Counted from the stretch's first letter, positions 33,405-44,864 are shown. The stretch: 64,000 nucleotides of DNA from Streptomyces sp. NBC_00306 (GCF_036169555.1 NZ_CP108032.1:6324001-6388000), one strand, 5' to 3'. The notes: generated from the letters alone by a model not told the origin. Translations and numbers: made by a program.

Positions 33405-33440
33405 GGGCCGGGACGCCCGGAACCCCGGACGCCCCGGCCC
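33405..33440. terminator. Hairpin between convergent genes
   Basis: GGGCCGGG (33405-33412) and CCCGGCCC (33433-33440) enclose a smaller CCGG-rich stem, between the MarR-GNAT stop and the convergent GNAT stop. Probable bidirectional terminator. Confidence 0.55.
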
Positions 33441-33445
33441 TCACC

Positions 33446-34342
33446 TCAGTCCTGCGAGCCCGGCTCCAGGTGGACGCGCTCCTGCACGACCGGGTGCCCG
33501 GCCTTGGTGAAGTTCGCCGCCATCGGGAAGTTGCCCTGGTCGGTGGCGCCCGCGATGAACTCCGCGCCCCGCTCGGCCAGGAAGTGCGTGCACTCGGCGA
33601 GCAGGTCGTACGCGTAACCGCGACCGCGCTGCTCGGGCACCACCCCGATGAAGCCGACGCACGGCCCCGACGGATTGCGCGCCGGGATGTGCAACCCGAC
33701 CAGTTCACCGTCCGGGGTGTGGGCCAGCTGCCACCACTCGCGCGGCGACGGGCACCAGTGGAAGAAGTCCAGCTCCTCCTGGGCCGCCCGGTCCGGACCG
33801 CCCTCCGCGATCGCGCGCAGGGCATGGGCGTCGAGGGTCGACGAGTGCACCCGGCGCAGGACGTCGAGGAACACCTCGTCGTCCGGGTCCGGCCGGAAGA
33901 CCAGCCGGCCCGGCCGCTCCGGCAGCCCGTTCTGCGGTGTCCACCGGTACTGGAAGCGTTCCACCAGCACCGTCATCCCGGCCGCCTGCGCGGCCCGCAG
34001 CCGGCTCTCACCTGCGGCCCGCAGGACCGGGTCCTCGCGCCAGCCGGCGGGCAGGATCAGCTCGTACTCCACCTGGTGCGGGGAGGTGCGCAGCAGTTCG
34101 GCGCCCGCGTCCTCCTCGCCGTCGGCGACATCGAACCAGTTGATGTTGACAGGGGCCGTGTCGTCGGGCCCGCCCCACCAGGCGGCCCGTGCGACGACCT
34201 TGCCGTCGCGCAGGGCGACGCGCTTCCAGTCGGGCCGGTGGGTGGCGCGGGACAGCGCACGGCCGACGCCGAGCGGGTCGGGAAGCGAGTCGAAGAGGTG
34301 TGCGTCGCTCTCGTCGAGCGCGCGGATGACCAGATCGGTCAT
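33446..34342 (-). CDS. GNAT-family N-acetyltransferase (paralogue A)
   Basis: A 298-residue protein from ATG 34342 with GGAGGA 7 bases upstream. The N-terminal half is a degenerate first lobe (DWKRVALRDGKVVARAAWWGG); the C-terminal half is the functional-looking acetyl-CoA fold with VGFIGVVPEQRGRGYAYDLLAE as motif A and GATDQGNFPMAANFTKAGH as motif B. It is clearly related, block by block, to the next gene on the same strand (34585-35553), so the pair arose by tandem duplication. Substrate unknown. Confidence 0.85.
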   Translation of the reverse strand: MTDLVIRALDESDAHLFDSLPDPLGVGRALSRATHRPDWKRVALRDGKVVARAAWWGGPDDTAPVNINWFDVADGEEDAGAELLRTSPHQVEYELILPAGWREDPVLRAAGESRLRAAQAAGMTVLVERFQYRWTPQNGLPERPGRLVFRPDPDDEVFLDVLRRVHSSTLDAHALRAIAEGGPDRAAQEELDFFHWCPSPREWWQLAHTPDGELVGLHIPARNPSGPCVGFIGVVPEQRGRGYAYDLLAECTHFLAERGAEFIAGATDQGNFPMAANFTKAGHPVVQERVHLEPGSQD

Positions 34343-34584
34343 GAGGATGTCCTCCGGGAAGAGATCAGGGTTGATGCGCTCCCGGTCAGACTGCGAACGC
34401 CGGGCGGACGGGGCGGGAGCGCGGGAATCGTGTGGTGCACATCGCACTCGCCTCCTTCCGTCGTCACAGGCGTTGTGATCACCGTAGACGGCCCGGCCCG
34501 GGCCGTCCAGTGCTTTTCCCCGGTGAACTCCGGCCCGCGGTCCCGGTCCTCGGAGTCGGGCCCGGGCGACGTCGAGCGCCGGCA

Positions 34585-35553
34585 TCAGTCCCAGACGAAA
34601 TTGAGCGCCCGCTCGAAGTTCACGTACCCGGCCCGCTCGAAGGCCTTGGCCATGGGCACATTGGCCAGGTCCGTCGCCGCCCGGATCCGCGGAACGTCCT
34701 CGGCGGCCAGGACGCGGGTGCCCTCGGCGAGGATCTCGTCGATGTAACCCTTGCCGCGGTGGCCGGGCAGCACCCCGATGTACGCGATGATCGCGTTGTA
34801 GTTGTTGCGGGCGGGGATCACGAATCCCACGGGCTCACCGCTGCCGGGCAGTTGGGCGATCCGCCACCACGCTCGCGGCGACGCGTAGCCGGCGAGCTCC
34901 TCGTCGTAGTGCTTCTCCGCCGCCTCGCGGGCGCTGAGGCCGGAGGCGAGATCGTCCCGGGTGTGCGCGTCGAGGGTGCCCTCCATGACCGGAGTCATCA
35001 GCGCGAGGAGATCGTCCCGGCCGGCGACGGCGCGGAAGTCCAGACGTCCGCCCGGCGCCGGCACGGCCGTTCCCGGGCGCCACTCCAGCCGCAGCCGTTC
35101 CACCAGCGGCCGGGCGCCCGTCGCCTCCAGGATGGCGGTACGCGTCTCCACCACCGCGCGGGCCGCCGGGTCCTCGCTCCAGTCGGGTGGGACGAAGCGT
35201 CCGTACTCCGGCCGGGGCGCGTCCGCCGGGAGGACCGCGGCGGTCGCGGTCTTCAGCAGCCGCAGCCCGGCCTCCGACCGCTCGGCCGGGGGCAGTTCGT
35301 CGTCGTCGACGTCGAAGAAGTCGAGAGCGAGCGGCCTGTCGCCGCCGGCGGTCGTCCACCAGGAGAGCCGGGCGAGCACCCGCTCCCCGCGCAACGCGAC
35401 CCACATCCACTCGGGCCGCCGCCGGCCGGTGGCGAGATCGTCCTCGAGTTCATGGTCGAGAACGTACGAAAGGCGCTGGAACAGCGGGAGTTCGTCCGGT
35501 CCGCTCAGCGCGCGGACGGTGAACTCCGGGTGTGCCGCCGGTGCAGCTGTCAC
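34585..35553 (-). CDS. GNAT-family N-acetyltransferase (paralogue B)
   Basis: A 322-residue protein from GTG 35553, with GAGGAG about 10 bases upstream. It has the same two-lobe plan as paralogue A. Shared blocks include the ERVLARLSWW region, LDFFDVDDDE, SPRAWWRIAQLPGSGEPVGF, motif A AYIGVLPGHRGKGYIDEILAEG and motif B AATDLANVPMAKAFERAGY. The two genes are separated by 242 bases, so separate promoters are possible. Substrate unknown. Confidence 0.85.
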   Translation of the reverse strand: MTAAPAAHPEFTVRALSGPDELPLFQRLSYVLDHELEDDLATGRRRPEWMWVALRGERVLARLSWWTTAGGDRPLALDFFDVDDDELPPAERSEAGLRLLKTATAAVLPADAPRPEYGRFVPPDWSEDPAARAVVETRTAILEATGARPLVERLRLEWRPGTAVPAPGGRLDFRAVAGRDDLLALMTPVMEGTLDAHTRDDLASGLSAREAAEKHYDEELAGYASPRAWWRIAQLPGSGEPVGFVIPARNNYNAIIAYIGVLPGHRGKGYIDEILAEGTRVLAAEDVPRIRAATDLANVPMAKAFERAGYVNFERALNFVWD

Positions 35554-35729
35554 GTGTGAGGGCTCCTCGGTGTCCGGGTCCGAGGGACAGTAACAGCCGC
35601 GCGGGCAGGGGCAACGAGGTTTTCCCGGGCCGGAATGGTTGCTTCCGTGCAGGTCAGCGGCAGGTCGGGCGGGATGAGAACGCCGGTTCTTCTGGACACC
35701 TCAGGCCTTTCGGCCCGACAATTACGGAC

Positions 35730-36278
35730 GTGACGTCGTCCCCCGAGTTCCACACGTACCCCGCACGGCTTTCGGATGCCGAGCGGGACCGTGTCGTCGG
35801 CGTGCTCCGCGAGGGCGCCGCGCAGGGCAAGCTGTCGCACGACACCTTCCTGCGGCGCATGGAGCTGGCCCTGGTCGCGCGCCGGCCGGAGGAACTGAGC
35901 GTGCTCACCGCCGATCTCCGCGTCGAGAACCGTGCGTCACAGGTGCTGTTCGGCGCGGTGGGCGGAGTGTCCGCGTTCTTCGTACGCCTCCGCAGGGCGT
36001 GGCAGGCCGAGAAGCTGCCCCCGCTGCTGCTGCCGGAACCCGGCCCGTACCCCCTGCGGATCGGCCGCGACCCGGGCAACGGTCTGCGGCTGAGCCACGA
36101 CAGCGTCTCGCGGCTGCATGCCGAACTGGGCCTGCAGGGCAGCCGGTGGATCCTGCGCGATCTCGGCTCCACCAACGGCACCACCGTCAACGGACAGCGG
36201 GTGACCGGCGCGGTCGTGGTGCGCGAGGGCGACATGGTGGGCTTCGGCCGGATGAGCTTCCGGCTCACGGCGCGCTGA
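35730..36278 (+). CDS. DUF1707 + FHA domain protein
   Basis: A 182-residue cytoplasmic protein. The first 65 residues are a DUF1707 (SHOCT-like) motif: ARLSDAERDRVVGVLREGAAQGKLSHDTFLRRMELAL. Residues about 100-180 are an FHA phosphothreonine-binding domain with the core residues GRDPGNGLRLSHDSVSRLHAEL and DLGSTNGTTVNG all present. FHA domains read Thr phosphorylation by PknB-type kinases; no kinase gene is adjacent. Start GTG 35730 gives the usual MTSSPEFHTYPARLSD beginning; there is no ribosome site, so the mRNA may be leaderless. Confidence 0.88.
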   Translation: MTSSPEFHTYPARLSDAERDRVVGVLREGAAQGKLSHDTFLRRMELALVARRPEELSVLTADLRVENRASQVLFGAVGGVSAFFVRLRRAWQAEKLPPLLLPEPGPYPLRIGRDPGNGLRLSHDSVSRLHAELGLQGSRWILRDLGSTNGTTVNGQRVTGAVVVREGDMVGFGRMSFRLTAR

Positions 36279-36503
36279 CGGGGCAGGTGGTCCGGCCCCC
36301 GATCCGGCCCGACGCCCCTCCGGCCCGACGCCCTACGTCCCTACGCAGGCCGTTCCGCGCCCGAGCCCACCCGCGGACGAGCCCCAGCCCGCCGCATCCT
36401 CACCCGTCCGGCGCACGCGGACTGCGCCGAGCGCGTACCGGTGGTCGCCTTGGGGAGATCCGCGTGACAGACGCGCGCGGCGGCCTCAGGGAAACGAGTC
36501 ACG

Positions 36504-37433
36504 ATGGACGCTGCCGCCCCCGGCGATCTGATACCGGTCCAGCCTTCCGCGACGGCACGTCCCGCGCCCCTGCCCGGCCTGCTCTCCCAGACCCGTGAGC
36601 AGGACCCGTACGCGTACTACCGCCGGCTGCGCGAGGACCATCCCCTCGTCCACGACCCCTCCATCGGCGCCTGGCTGCTCAGCCGTTACGCCGACGTCGC
36701 CGCGGCCCTGCGCGACCCCCGCCTCGTCGACGGCCGCCGGCCCGGCGACCGGGCCTGCGGCCGGCACCGGGGAGCCGTGCCGCTGGCGATGCAGGAGGTC
36801 GTCGAGCGCACCTCGTACGTCCTCGCGCACCGCATCGCCCGGCGTGAACAGGCAGACCTGGTCGAGGAGTTCTGCCGCTGGCTGCCCACGGGATCCCTCG
36901 GCGGGCGCGGACGACGGGCGCCTGCCGCGGGTCCCGCCGGGAGGTGCGTCGCCCAACTGTCGGTCCGCGAGATGGCCCTCGCGTCCTTCTTCGCCAACGT
37001 CCTCGGCCATCCCGACCGCGTCGCCGCGCTCCGCAGGGTCCCCGGGCTGATCGGGCGCGCCTGGCAGGAGTCGCTGCGCCGCGACCCGCCCGTCCTCGTC
37101 GTGGTGCGCCGGGCCGCCATCGAGATACGGGTGAGCGGCGGCACGATCCCCGCGGGCGCCGCCGTCGCCTGTCTGGTCGGGGCCGCCGGCCGCGACCCCG
37201 ACCGGTTCCGGGAACCCGACCTGTTCGACCTCACCCGGGAGGACAGCGGTCAGCTGACCTTCGGGCCCGGCGACTGCCCCGCCGTGGAGCTCGCCGCGCT
37301 GGAGGCGGACCACGGACTGCGCGCGCTCTTCGACGCGATGCCCCGCCTCCGGTGGGCCGACGGGTTCCGGCCCGCGGCGACCGGACTGTTCACCCGCTCC
37401 CCTCGGAGCCTTCTCGTACGGCCGTGCGGCTGA
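36504..37433 (+). CDS. Shortened cytochrome-P450-like protein with altered haem loop
   Basis: A 309-residue protein; normal bacterial P450s are about 400. The N-terminal third is P450-like (REQDPYAYYRRLREDHPLVHD, WLLSRYADVAAALRDPRLV). The K-helix ExxR survives as Glu189/Arg192 (ESLRRDPPVLVVVRRA), and the later IPAGAAVACLVGAAGRDPDRF block is intact. The I-helix oxygen-activating AGxxT is missing with about 90 residues. The haem-ligand loop reads TFGPGDCPAVELAALEA: the Cys (258) remains, but two residues and the His/Arg of FGxGxHxC are gone. Haem binding is therefore doubtful, and the protein is either decayed or repurposed. Its last 44 bases overlap the end of convergent treY. Confidence 0.75.
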   Translation: MDAAAPGDLIPVQPSATARPAPLPGLLSQTREQDPYAYYRRLREDHPLVHDPSIGAWLLSRYADVAAALRDPRLVDGRRPGDRACGRHRGAVPLAMQEVVERTSYVLAHRIARREQADLVEEFCRWLPTGSLGGRGRRAPAAGPAGRCVAQLSVREMALASFFANVLGHPDRVAALRRVPGLIGRAWQESLRRDPPVLVVVRRAAIEIRVSGGTIPAGAAVACLVGAAGRDPDRFREPDLFDLTREDSGQLTFGPGDCPAVELAALEADHGLRALFDAMPRLRWADGFRPAATGLFTRSPRSLLVRPCG

Positions 37434-39747
37434 GGAGCGCGACGGGCCGGTCCGCGAACAGGGTGTCCAGCGGCACCGCGCCACCGTCGAACTCCCGCGC
37501 CCCGTCGAGCAGATCCGCCCAGCGTCCCGGCGGCAGGGACAACTCCGTCCCCTCCCAGCCGCCCGCCGCCGACAGGCGCTTGGAGAGCCGGGTGACGGCC
37601 GTGACCACCTCGCCCGTACGGCAGAAGGCCACACAGTGCGCGGCGGCCGGACCGCTGGCGGCCAGCGGCACATAGGTCCCCGATTCGCCGAAGGCCTCCG
37701 GCCTCTCCCGGCGCAGCAGCAGCGCCACGCGGGTCAGCGCCGTCTTCTCGTTCGGCACGGCCTCGCCGAACGGGTACCGGTTGTCCGGATCCACCAGCGC
37801 CAGGAACTCACCCTCCGTGCGCTGGTAGAGGTCGGGCACCCCCGGCATCGTCAGCTGGAGCAGCGCGGACCCCAGCACATTGGCCCGCACGAACGGGTCC
37901 AGCTCACGCGCGAACTGCGCCACCGAATACAGCGGCGGCCCCTCGGGACCCGCCTCCACGAAGTCGGCGACGGCCTTCTCGTACGCCTCGTCGGGCTCCG
38001 TCCAGGTGGTGTGCAGCGCCGCCTCCCGCACGCTCTTGAGCAGTGCCTCCCGCAGCCGCCCCTCGTAGGGGAACCCGAAGCCGACGGCGGTCTGCCATGC
38101 CACCCAGGCCAGATGAGGATCGGGAGCCCGCCCGCCCTCCAGCCGGCCCGCCTCCTCGGTGATCTGCTGCACGAACGCCGCCCACCGGTCCGGGCACTCG
38201 GACAGCACCGCGATCCTGGCCCGCACATCGGAGCTGCGCTTGGTGTCGTGGGTGGTCAGCACGGTGCCGGTGGCGGGCCAGTCGCGTGCCAGCCGTTCGC
38301 AGTAGGCGTGGAAGTCCTCGGGGGCGACCGCCGGGCTGCCCGGGTCACCGCCGACCTCGTTGGCCGAGATCAGCGGGACGTAGCGGTAGAACGCCGTGTC
38401 CTCCACGGACTTGGCGCGCAGGGCCGAGGACGTCTGTGCGAAGCGGGCACGGAAGGCCACGTGGTCGGGGCCGTCGCCGAGCCGGCCGAGCGCCAGATCG
38501 CGCACCACGTCGACCGCGGTGCCCTCCTCCGGGACCGCGAAGGCGCCCTTGGCGCTCGCCGCCGCCTTCACGGTGAGCACCTCGTCCCCGCCGACGCGGT
38601 ACGGACGGTAGACCGGCACCCGCACCAGCAGTTCCCGGATCGCCGTCCGCAGCGCCCAGGGCGCATGGTCGCGCAGCGCTGTATCCCGGTCGCACACCCG
38701 CTCGGCCAGCCGGGTCAGCGCGGCGGTCTCGGCGGCCAGTTCATGGGTGACCACCCGGTACGCGGCGCGGCGCACCGTGGCCTCCCAGTACCCGCCGCGG
38801 TCGCCCGCGGGGCCCGCGAACTCCCGGTACAGCGTGACCAGTTCCCCGGCGCCCACCGGATCCGTGAACAGCCCGTCCAGCTGCCGCAGCGCGTCGTACC
38901 CCGTCGTGCCCGCCACCGGCCAGCCTGCGGGCAGCCGTTCGTCACCGGTCAGGATCTTCTCGACGACGGTCCAGCACCCGCCGCCCGTCGCCTCGTCCAG
39001 CCGCCGCAGATAGCCCTCCGGGTCGGCGAGCCCGTCCGGATGGTCGATTCGCAGCCCCTCCACCACACCGTCCCGCACCAGCTCCAGGATCTTGCTGTGC
39101 GTGGCCTCGAAGACGTCCGGGTCCTCGACCCGGACCCCGATCAGGTCCGAAATCGTGAAGAAGCGGCGGTAGTTGAGCTCGGTGCGGGCGAGGCGCCACC
39201 AGCCGAGCCGGTACCACTGCGCTTCGAGCAGCTCGGGCAGCGGAAGGTGTGACGTCGACTCGCGCAGCGGGAAGCGCTGCTCCCCGTAGTGCAGCACATC
39301 CCCCTCGACCTTCAGGGAGCCGAGCTCGTCGCCGACCCGCCCGCCGAGCACCGGCAGCAGCACCTTCCCGCCGCCGGCCTCCCAGTCGATGTCGAACCAC
39401 GGCGCGTACGGGGAGAGCGGTCCCTCCCGCAGCACCTCCCACAGGGCGGGGTTGTGCCGTGGGACGGCCGCCATGTGGTTCGGCACGATGTCCAGGACGA
39501 GCCCGAGACCGTGCTCGCGTGCCGTGCGGGCGAGCGCCCGCAGGCCCTCCTCACCGCCCAGCTCCTCACGCACCCGGGTCGGATCGACGACGTCGTACCC
39601 GTGCGTCGAGCCGGGCACGGCTTCCAGCACCGGCGACAGATGCAGATGCGAGACGCCGAGTCCGGCGATGTACGGCACTGCTGCCGCGGCGGACGTGAAC
39701 GGGAAGTCCGGCTGGATCTGGAGCCGGTACGTGGCGGTGGGCCTCAT
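37390..39747 (-). CDS. treY: Malto-oligosyltrehalose synthase
   Basis: A 785-residue GH13 intramolecular transglycosylase that turns the reducing end of maltodextrins into an alpha,alpha-1,1 linkage. Start ATG 39747 gives the standard RPTATYRLQIQPDFPF N-terminus. Catalytic residues: Asp235 (GLRIDHPDGLADP), Glu263 (VVEKIL) and the Asp of TTHDTKRSSDVRAR. DIVPNHMAAV, ELNYRRFFTISDL, SVEDTAFYRY and MPGVPDLYQ are TreY hallmarks. With treZ (29219) and glgX (41102) it forms the TreXYZ route from glycogen/maltodextrin to trehalose. The genes share a strand but are separated by unrelated genes, so each probably has its own promoter. Confidence 0.95.
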   Translation of the reverse strand: MRPTATYRLQIQPDFPFTSAAAAVPYIAGLGVSHLHLSPVLEAVPGSTHGYDVVDPTRVREELGGEEGLRALARTAREHGLGLVLDIVPNHMAAVPRHNPALWEVLREGPLSPYAPWFDIDWEAGGGKVLLPVLGGRVGDELGSLKVEGDVLHYGEQRFPLRESTSHLPLPELLEAQWYRLGWWRLARTELNYRRFFTISDLIGVRVEDPDVFEATHSKILELVRDGVVEGLRIDHPDGLADPEGYLRRLDEATGGGCWTVVEKILTGDERLPAGWPVAGTTGYDALRQLDGLFTDPVGAGELVTLYREFAGPAGDRGGYWEATVRRAAYRVVTHELAAETAALTRLAERVCDRDTALRDHAPWALRTAIRELLVRVPVYRPYRVGGDEVLTVKAAASAKGAFAVPEEGTAVDVVRDLALGRLGDGPDHVAFRARFAQTSSALRAKSVEDTAFYRYVPLISANEVGGDPGSPAVAPEDFHAYCERLARDWPATGTVLTTHDTKRSSDVRARIAVLSECPDRWAAFVQQITEEAGRLEGGRAPDPHLAWVAWQTAVGFGFPYEGRLREALLKSVREAALHTTWTEPDEAYEKAVADFVEAGPEGPPLYSVAQFARELDPFVRANVLGSALLQLTMPGVPDLYQRTEGEFLALVDPDNRYPFGEAVPNEKTALTRVALLLRRERPEAFGESGTYVPLAASGPAAAHCVAFCRTGEVVTAVTRLSKRLSAAGGWEGTELSLPPGRWADLLDGAREFDGGAVPLDTLFADRPVALLSRTAVREGSEGSG

Positions 39748-39828
39748 GCGAACGTACGTACCCACCTTGAGGGCTTCTGTGTCATCCGTCCCTGCGCCGG
39801 TATCGGCCGATCGGGTTACGTTCGCCCG

Positions 39829-41058
39829 ATGCTCCGCACGTATCGCGAGGTCGTGGCCCTCACCGGGCCGCTGCTGCCGGTCATCTCCTTCCTCGGGCGA
39901 CTGCCCACGGCGATGTGCCAGTTCGGCAGTCTGCTGCTGGTCGCGGAGACCAGTGGCAGCCTCGCGGCCGCGGGACTCGTCGGGGGAGCGCTGGCGGGGG
40001 GCCAGACGGTGGGTGGCCCCCTGCTCGGCCGTGCGGCGGACCGCCGCGGCCAGCGGGGCGTCGTGCTCGCCGCCGCTCTCGCCAACGCGGTCGCGGTGAC
40101 CGCACTCGTGCTCGCCGCCCTCGGCGACGCCGGAACAGCCCTGCTGGTGCTCCTCGGTGCTCTCGCGGGCGCGACGGTGCCGCAGATCGGTCCGCTGGCC
40201 CGCAGCCGCTCGGTGGCCCTGGCCCGCGGCTCCGGCGCTGACGACCGGGTGACCGGCGCGGTGCTCTCCTTCGAGGGCACCCTCGACGAGGTGTCGTTCG
40301 TCCTCGGTCCCGCGCTCGTCGGCATCGCCGCCGCCCTCGCCCATCCGGCGGCCGCGCTGCTGATGGCCGCGGCGCTGCTGGCGGTGTGCGGCACGGCCTT
40401 CGCCCTGCATCCGACGGCCGCACGGACCGGAGCCACGGCCGCACCGGCCCCGTCCCGTGCAAAGCCCCGGCTGTCCGGCGCCGTCCACGGGCTGCGGATC
40501 GCGATGGTCCTCCAGGGCGCCATGTTCGGCGCCTCGCAGGCCGGCATCACCGCACTGACGGACCGGCTCGGACGTCCGGAACAAGCGGCCCTGGTCTATG
40601 CGGCCATGGGAGTGATGAGCGCGGCGGCCGGCCTCGCCATGGCCGCCCTCCCGCAGAGCCTCGGGCTCACCACCCGCTGGCGGGTCTCGACCGCCGCGCT
40701 GGTCGTCCTGTCGGCGCCCCTGCTGTTCGTGGACTCGCTCGGCGCTCTGTACGCGGTGGTGACCGTGCTCGGCGTCGCGTACGCGCCTCAGCTGATCACG
40801 GTCTTCGCCCTGACCGAGCGCGGTGTCCCGGCCGCCCGGCTCGCCGAATGCATGGCCTTCCTGACGAGCGGTGTCGTCGCCGGTCAGGCCGCGGCCGTCA
40901 TGCTGTCCGGCGCGCTCGCGGAGTCCGGCGGCCCGGCTGCGGCCTTCGCCGTGGCGGTGGCGGCCGCCGCCCTGTGCGCCGTGCTGTCGTGGACGGTACG
41001 GACCGGGGCACCGGCGACGACGGAGCGGGCGGAGCCCGTGGAGAGCTCCGCCCGCTGA
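39829..41058 (+). CDS. MFS transporter (efflux type)
   Basis: A 409-residue membrane protein with about 11-12 hydrophobic segments. The loop 2-3 motif appears as GRAADRRGQRGVVLAAAL after TM2, as in drug-efflux MFS proteins. The central loop (TAARTGATAAPAPSRAKPR) separates the two six-helix halves. Substrate unknown. ATG 39829 is divergent from treY with 81 bases between starts. The gene's last four codons and stop form part of a 12-bp hairpin. Confidence 0.85.
   Translation: MLRTYREVVALTGPLLPVISFLGRLPTAMCQFGSLLLVAETSGSLAAAGLVGGALAGGQTVGGPLLGRAADRRGQRGVVLAAALANAVAVTALVLAALGDAGTALLVLLGALAGATVPQIGPLARSRSVALARGSGADDRVTGAVLSFEGTLDEVSFVLGPALVGIAAALAHPAAALLMAAALLAVCGTAFALHPTAARTGATAAPAPSRAKPRLSGAVHGLRIAMVLQGAMFGASQAGITALTDRLGRPEQAALVYAAMGVMSAAAGLAMAALPQSLGLTTRWRVSTAALVVLSAPLLFVDSLGALYAVVTVLGVAYAPQLITVFALTERGVPAARLAECMAFLTSGVVAGQAAAVMLSGALAESGGPAAAFAVAVAAAALCAVLSWTVRTGAPATTERAEPVESSAR
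41024..41056 (+). terminator. Hairpin built from the 3' end of the MFS gene
   Basis: Perfect 12-bp arms AGCGGGCGGAGC (41024-41035) and GCTCCGCCCGCT (41045-41056) with a 9-base loop; the right arm covers the last codons and the T of the stop. It could end transcription right at the stop codon, before the convergent glgX gene. Confidence 0.6.
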
Positions 41059-41101
41059 TGTCCGTGGCCGCGCGCCGGGAATCTCGGTCGGGGCCGGCGG
41101 T

Positions 41102-43222
<2,121 letters not shown>

Positions 43223-43522
43223 AGATATGACTCTTCCACTTCTGATCCGGGTGCTGGAGGGCACTTGGCCCAGATCCTCCCCGAAAGTATCGCCGCCGAA
43301 CGCCTCCATGGCAGTGGACGACGCGGTCAACATCGTGTTCCTTCTGTCGCCCGGGTACCCCAACCGCTATGAAACCCCTCACTCCGGCAGATCTCGCCAG
43401 GCGGAACGTCCAGAAGGATCAAGGGAGTTGGGAAAGCCGCCCGTCGATCCGGCTGCACCTTGTCCCGCATGCGGAGTAGTCTTCCTTGATCGTTGGGTGG
43501 GGGACGGGAAGGCGGTGCGCGG
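43223..43522. other. Divergent promoter region of glgX and the SAV2148-type gene
   Basis: A 300-base region between divergent starts with lower GC content near 43340-43380 and 43480-43500, as expected for promoters. I find no inverted repeat longer than 6 bp and no other gene. Confidence 0.5.
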
Positions 43523-44755
43523 GTGAGCTCGGGAGGGCTGGAGCTACCCCCAGGTGACGCGAGTCACGAGGGGGACTCCGCCGAGGTCCCGCCAGGAGCG
43601 GTCTCCCTCGCCAGGCCGATGGAGATCGGGGCGGAACTGGACTGGGGCGCGGACGCCTGGAGCGAGGTGCGTACGCGCGCGCAACGGGCCGGACGGGCCT
43701 ACATCTGGCTGAATCTGGTGGAGCAGCGGCTGCGGGCCGTGGTGGCCGCGGTGCTGCGCCCGATCTACGAACCGGTGCACGGCGACGACTGGGTGGTGGC
43801 CGCGGCCGGGCCCGCCGGGCAGGAGTGGGTGCAGCGGGCCGTCGCCGTACGCGAGGTCTCCCGTCGCAAGGGCTATCTGCTGGACCCCGCCGACGACAAT
43901 GTCCTCTCCTTTCTCACCCTGCCCCAGCTGCGCGAGCTGATGGTCCAGCACTGGCCCTGCTTCGAGCCCTACTTCGACGACCGGCGCGACGTCGAGCTCG
44001 CGCTGGACGAGCTGGAGGTGGCGCGCAACGTCGTCTCCCGCAACCGCGCCCTGAACGAGGCGGTGCTCGCCCAGGCGGAGCGCGCCTCGGCGCGGCTGCT
44101 GGAGATACTCGGCAGCGGCGCCGGCGTCCCCTCCGCCGACCGGCTCCCGGTCGACGCGGTCGAGGAGCTCGTCGGCGACCGGTACGCGGACGTCGTCTCC
44201 GTCCACCCTGACCGGGTACGGCTCCAGCGCCAGCTGCCGGCCGAGGACCTGTTCGGCGGCGCGCGCCGGCTCGACGCCATCGGGATAGGCCTGAACCTCC
44301 TCGTCCAGAACTTCTCCGGCCGCCGGCTGGTCCGCCTCGCCGAGTCGGGCTGCCGCATCCGCCTCCTCTTCCTGAACCCGGCCAGCAGCGCGGTCAAGCG
44401 GCGCGAGCGGGAACTGGGCATCAGAAAGGGCGAATTGAGCCGCACGGTGGAGATGAACATCCTCCATATGCGCCGGGTGCGCTCCCGGCTGCGTGACCCC
44501 GGGGCCTTCGAGATCCACGTCTTCGACGAGACCCCGCGCTTCACCGCCTACCTCGTCGACGGCGACGGCGCCGACGGGCTCGCCGTCATCCAGTCCTATC
44601 TGCGCAAGGCGCGCGGCATGGAGGCGCCCGTCCTGGTGCTCCGCGGCGGGGGCCGGGCCGTGGTCCGCGCCGGCAACGACACCGAGAACGGTCTGTTCCA
44701 GACCTACCGCGAGGAGTTCGAGTCCGTCTGGGCGGACTCACGGCCCGTCTCCTGA
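43523..44755 (+). CDS. SAV2148-family HEPN domain protein
   Basis: A 410-residue cytoplasmic protein. Residues about 40-200 form the HEPN-like helical domain (RTRAQRAGRAYIWLNLVEQRLRAVV and VELALDELEVARNVVSRNRALNEAVL); RNRALNE resembles the RX4-6H region, but the His is not present in the canonical place. The C-terminal half looks like a phospholipase-D-like/DUF5919-type alpha-beta domain (LVRLAESGCRIRLLFLNPAS and YLVDGDGADGLAVIQSYLRKA). Family members are conserved across streptomycetes and untested. The start is GTG 43523. It is followed 109 bases later by an exonuclease gene on the same strand. Confidence 0.8.
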   Translation: MSSGGLELPPGDASHEGDSAEVPPGAVSLARPMEIGAELDWGADAWSEVRTRAQRAGRAYIWLNLVEQRLRAVVAAVLRPIYEPVHGDDWVVAAAGPAGQEWVQRAVAVREVSRRKGYLLDPADDNVLSFLTLPQLRELMVQHWPCFEPYFDDRRDVELALDELEVARNVVSRNRALNEAVLAQAERASARLLEILGSGAGVPSADRLPVDAVEELVGDRYADVVSVHPDRVRLQRQLPAEDLFGGARRLDAIGIGLNLLVQNFSGRRLVRLAESGCRIRLLFLNPASSAVKRRERELGIRKGELSRTVEMNILHMRRVRSRLRDPGAFEIHVFDETPRFTAYLVDGDGADGLAVIQSYLRKARGMEAPVLVLRGGGRAVVRAGNDTENGLFQTYREEFESVWADSRPVS

Positions 44756-44864
44756 CCGGACCGATCGGTGGCGGCCGGCGGCCGGCGGCCCGGGTTGTCA
44801 GTGCCGCGTGGCAGGGTGAGCAACGCACGGGGGACAGCATCACGCAGTACGGAGGAGGGCCACG

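Noticed and set aside
39748..40584. N-terminal extension of treY
   Set aside because: It is antisense to the MFS gene and low-complexity; TreY proteins begin near MRPTATYRLQ, which is ATG 39747.
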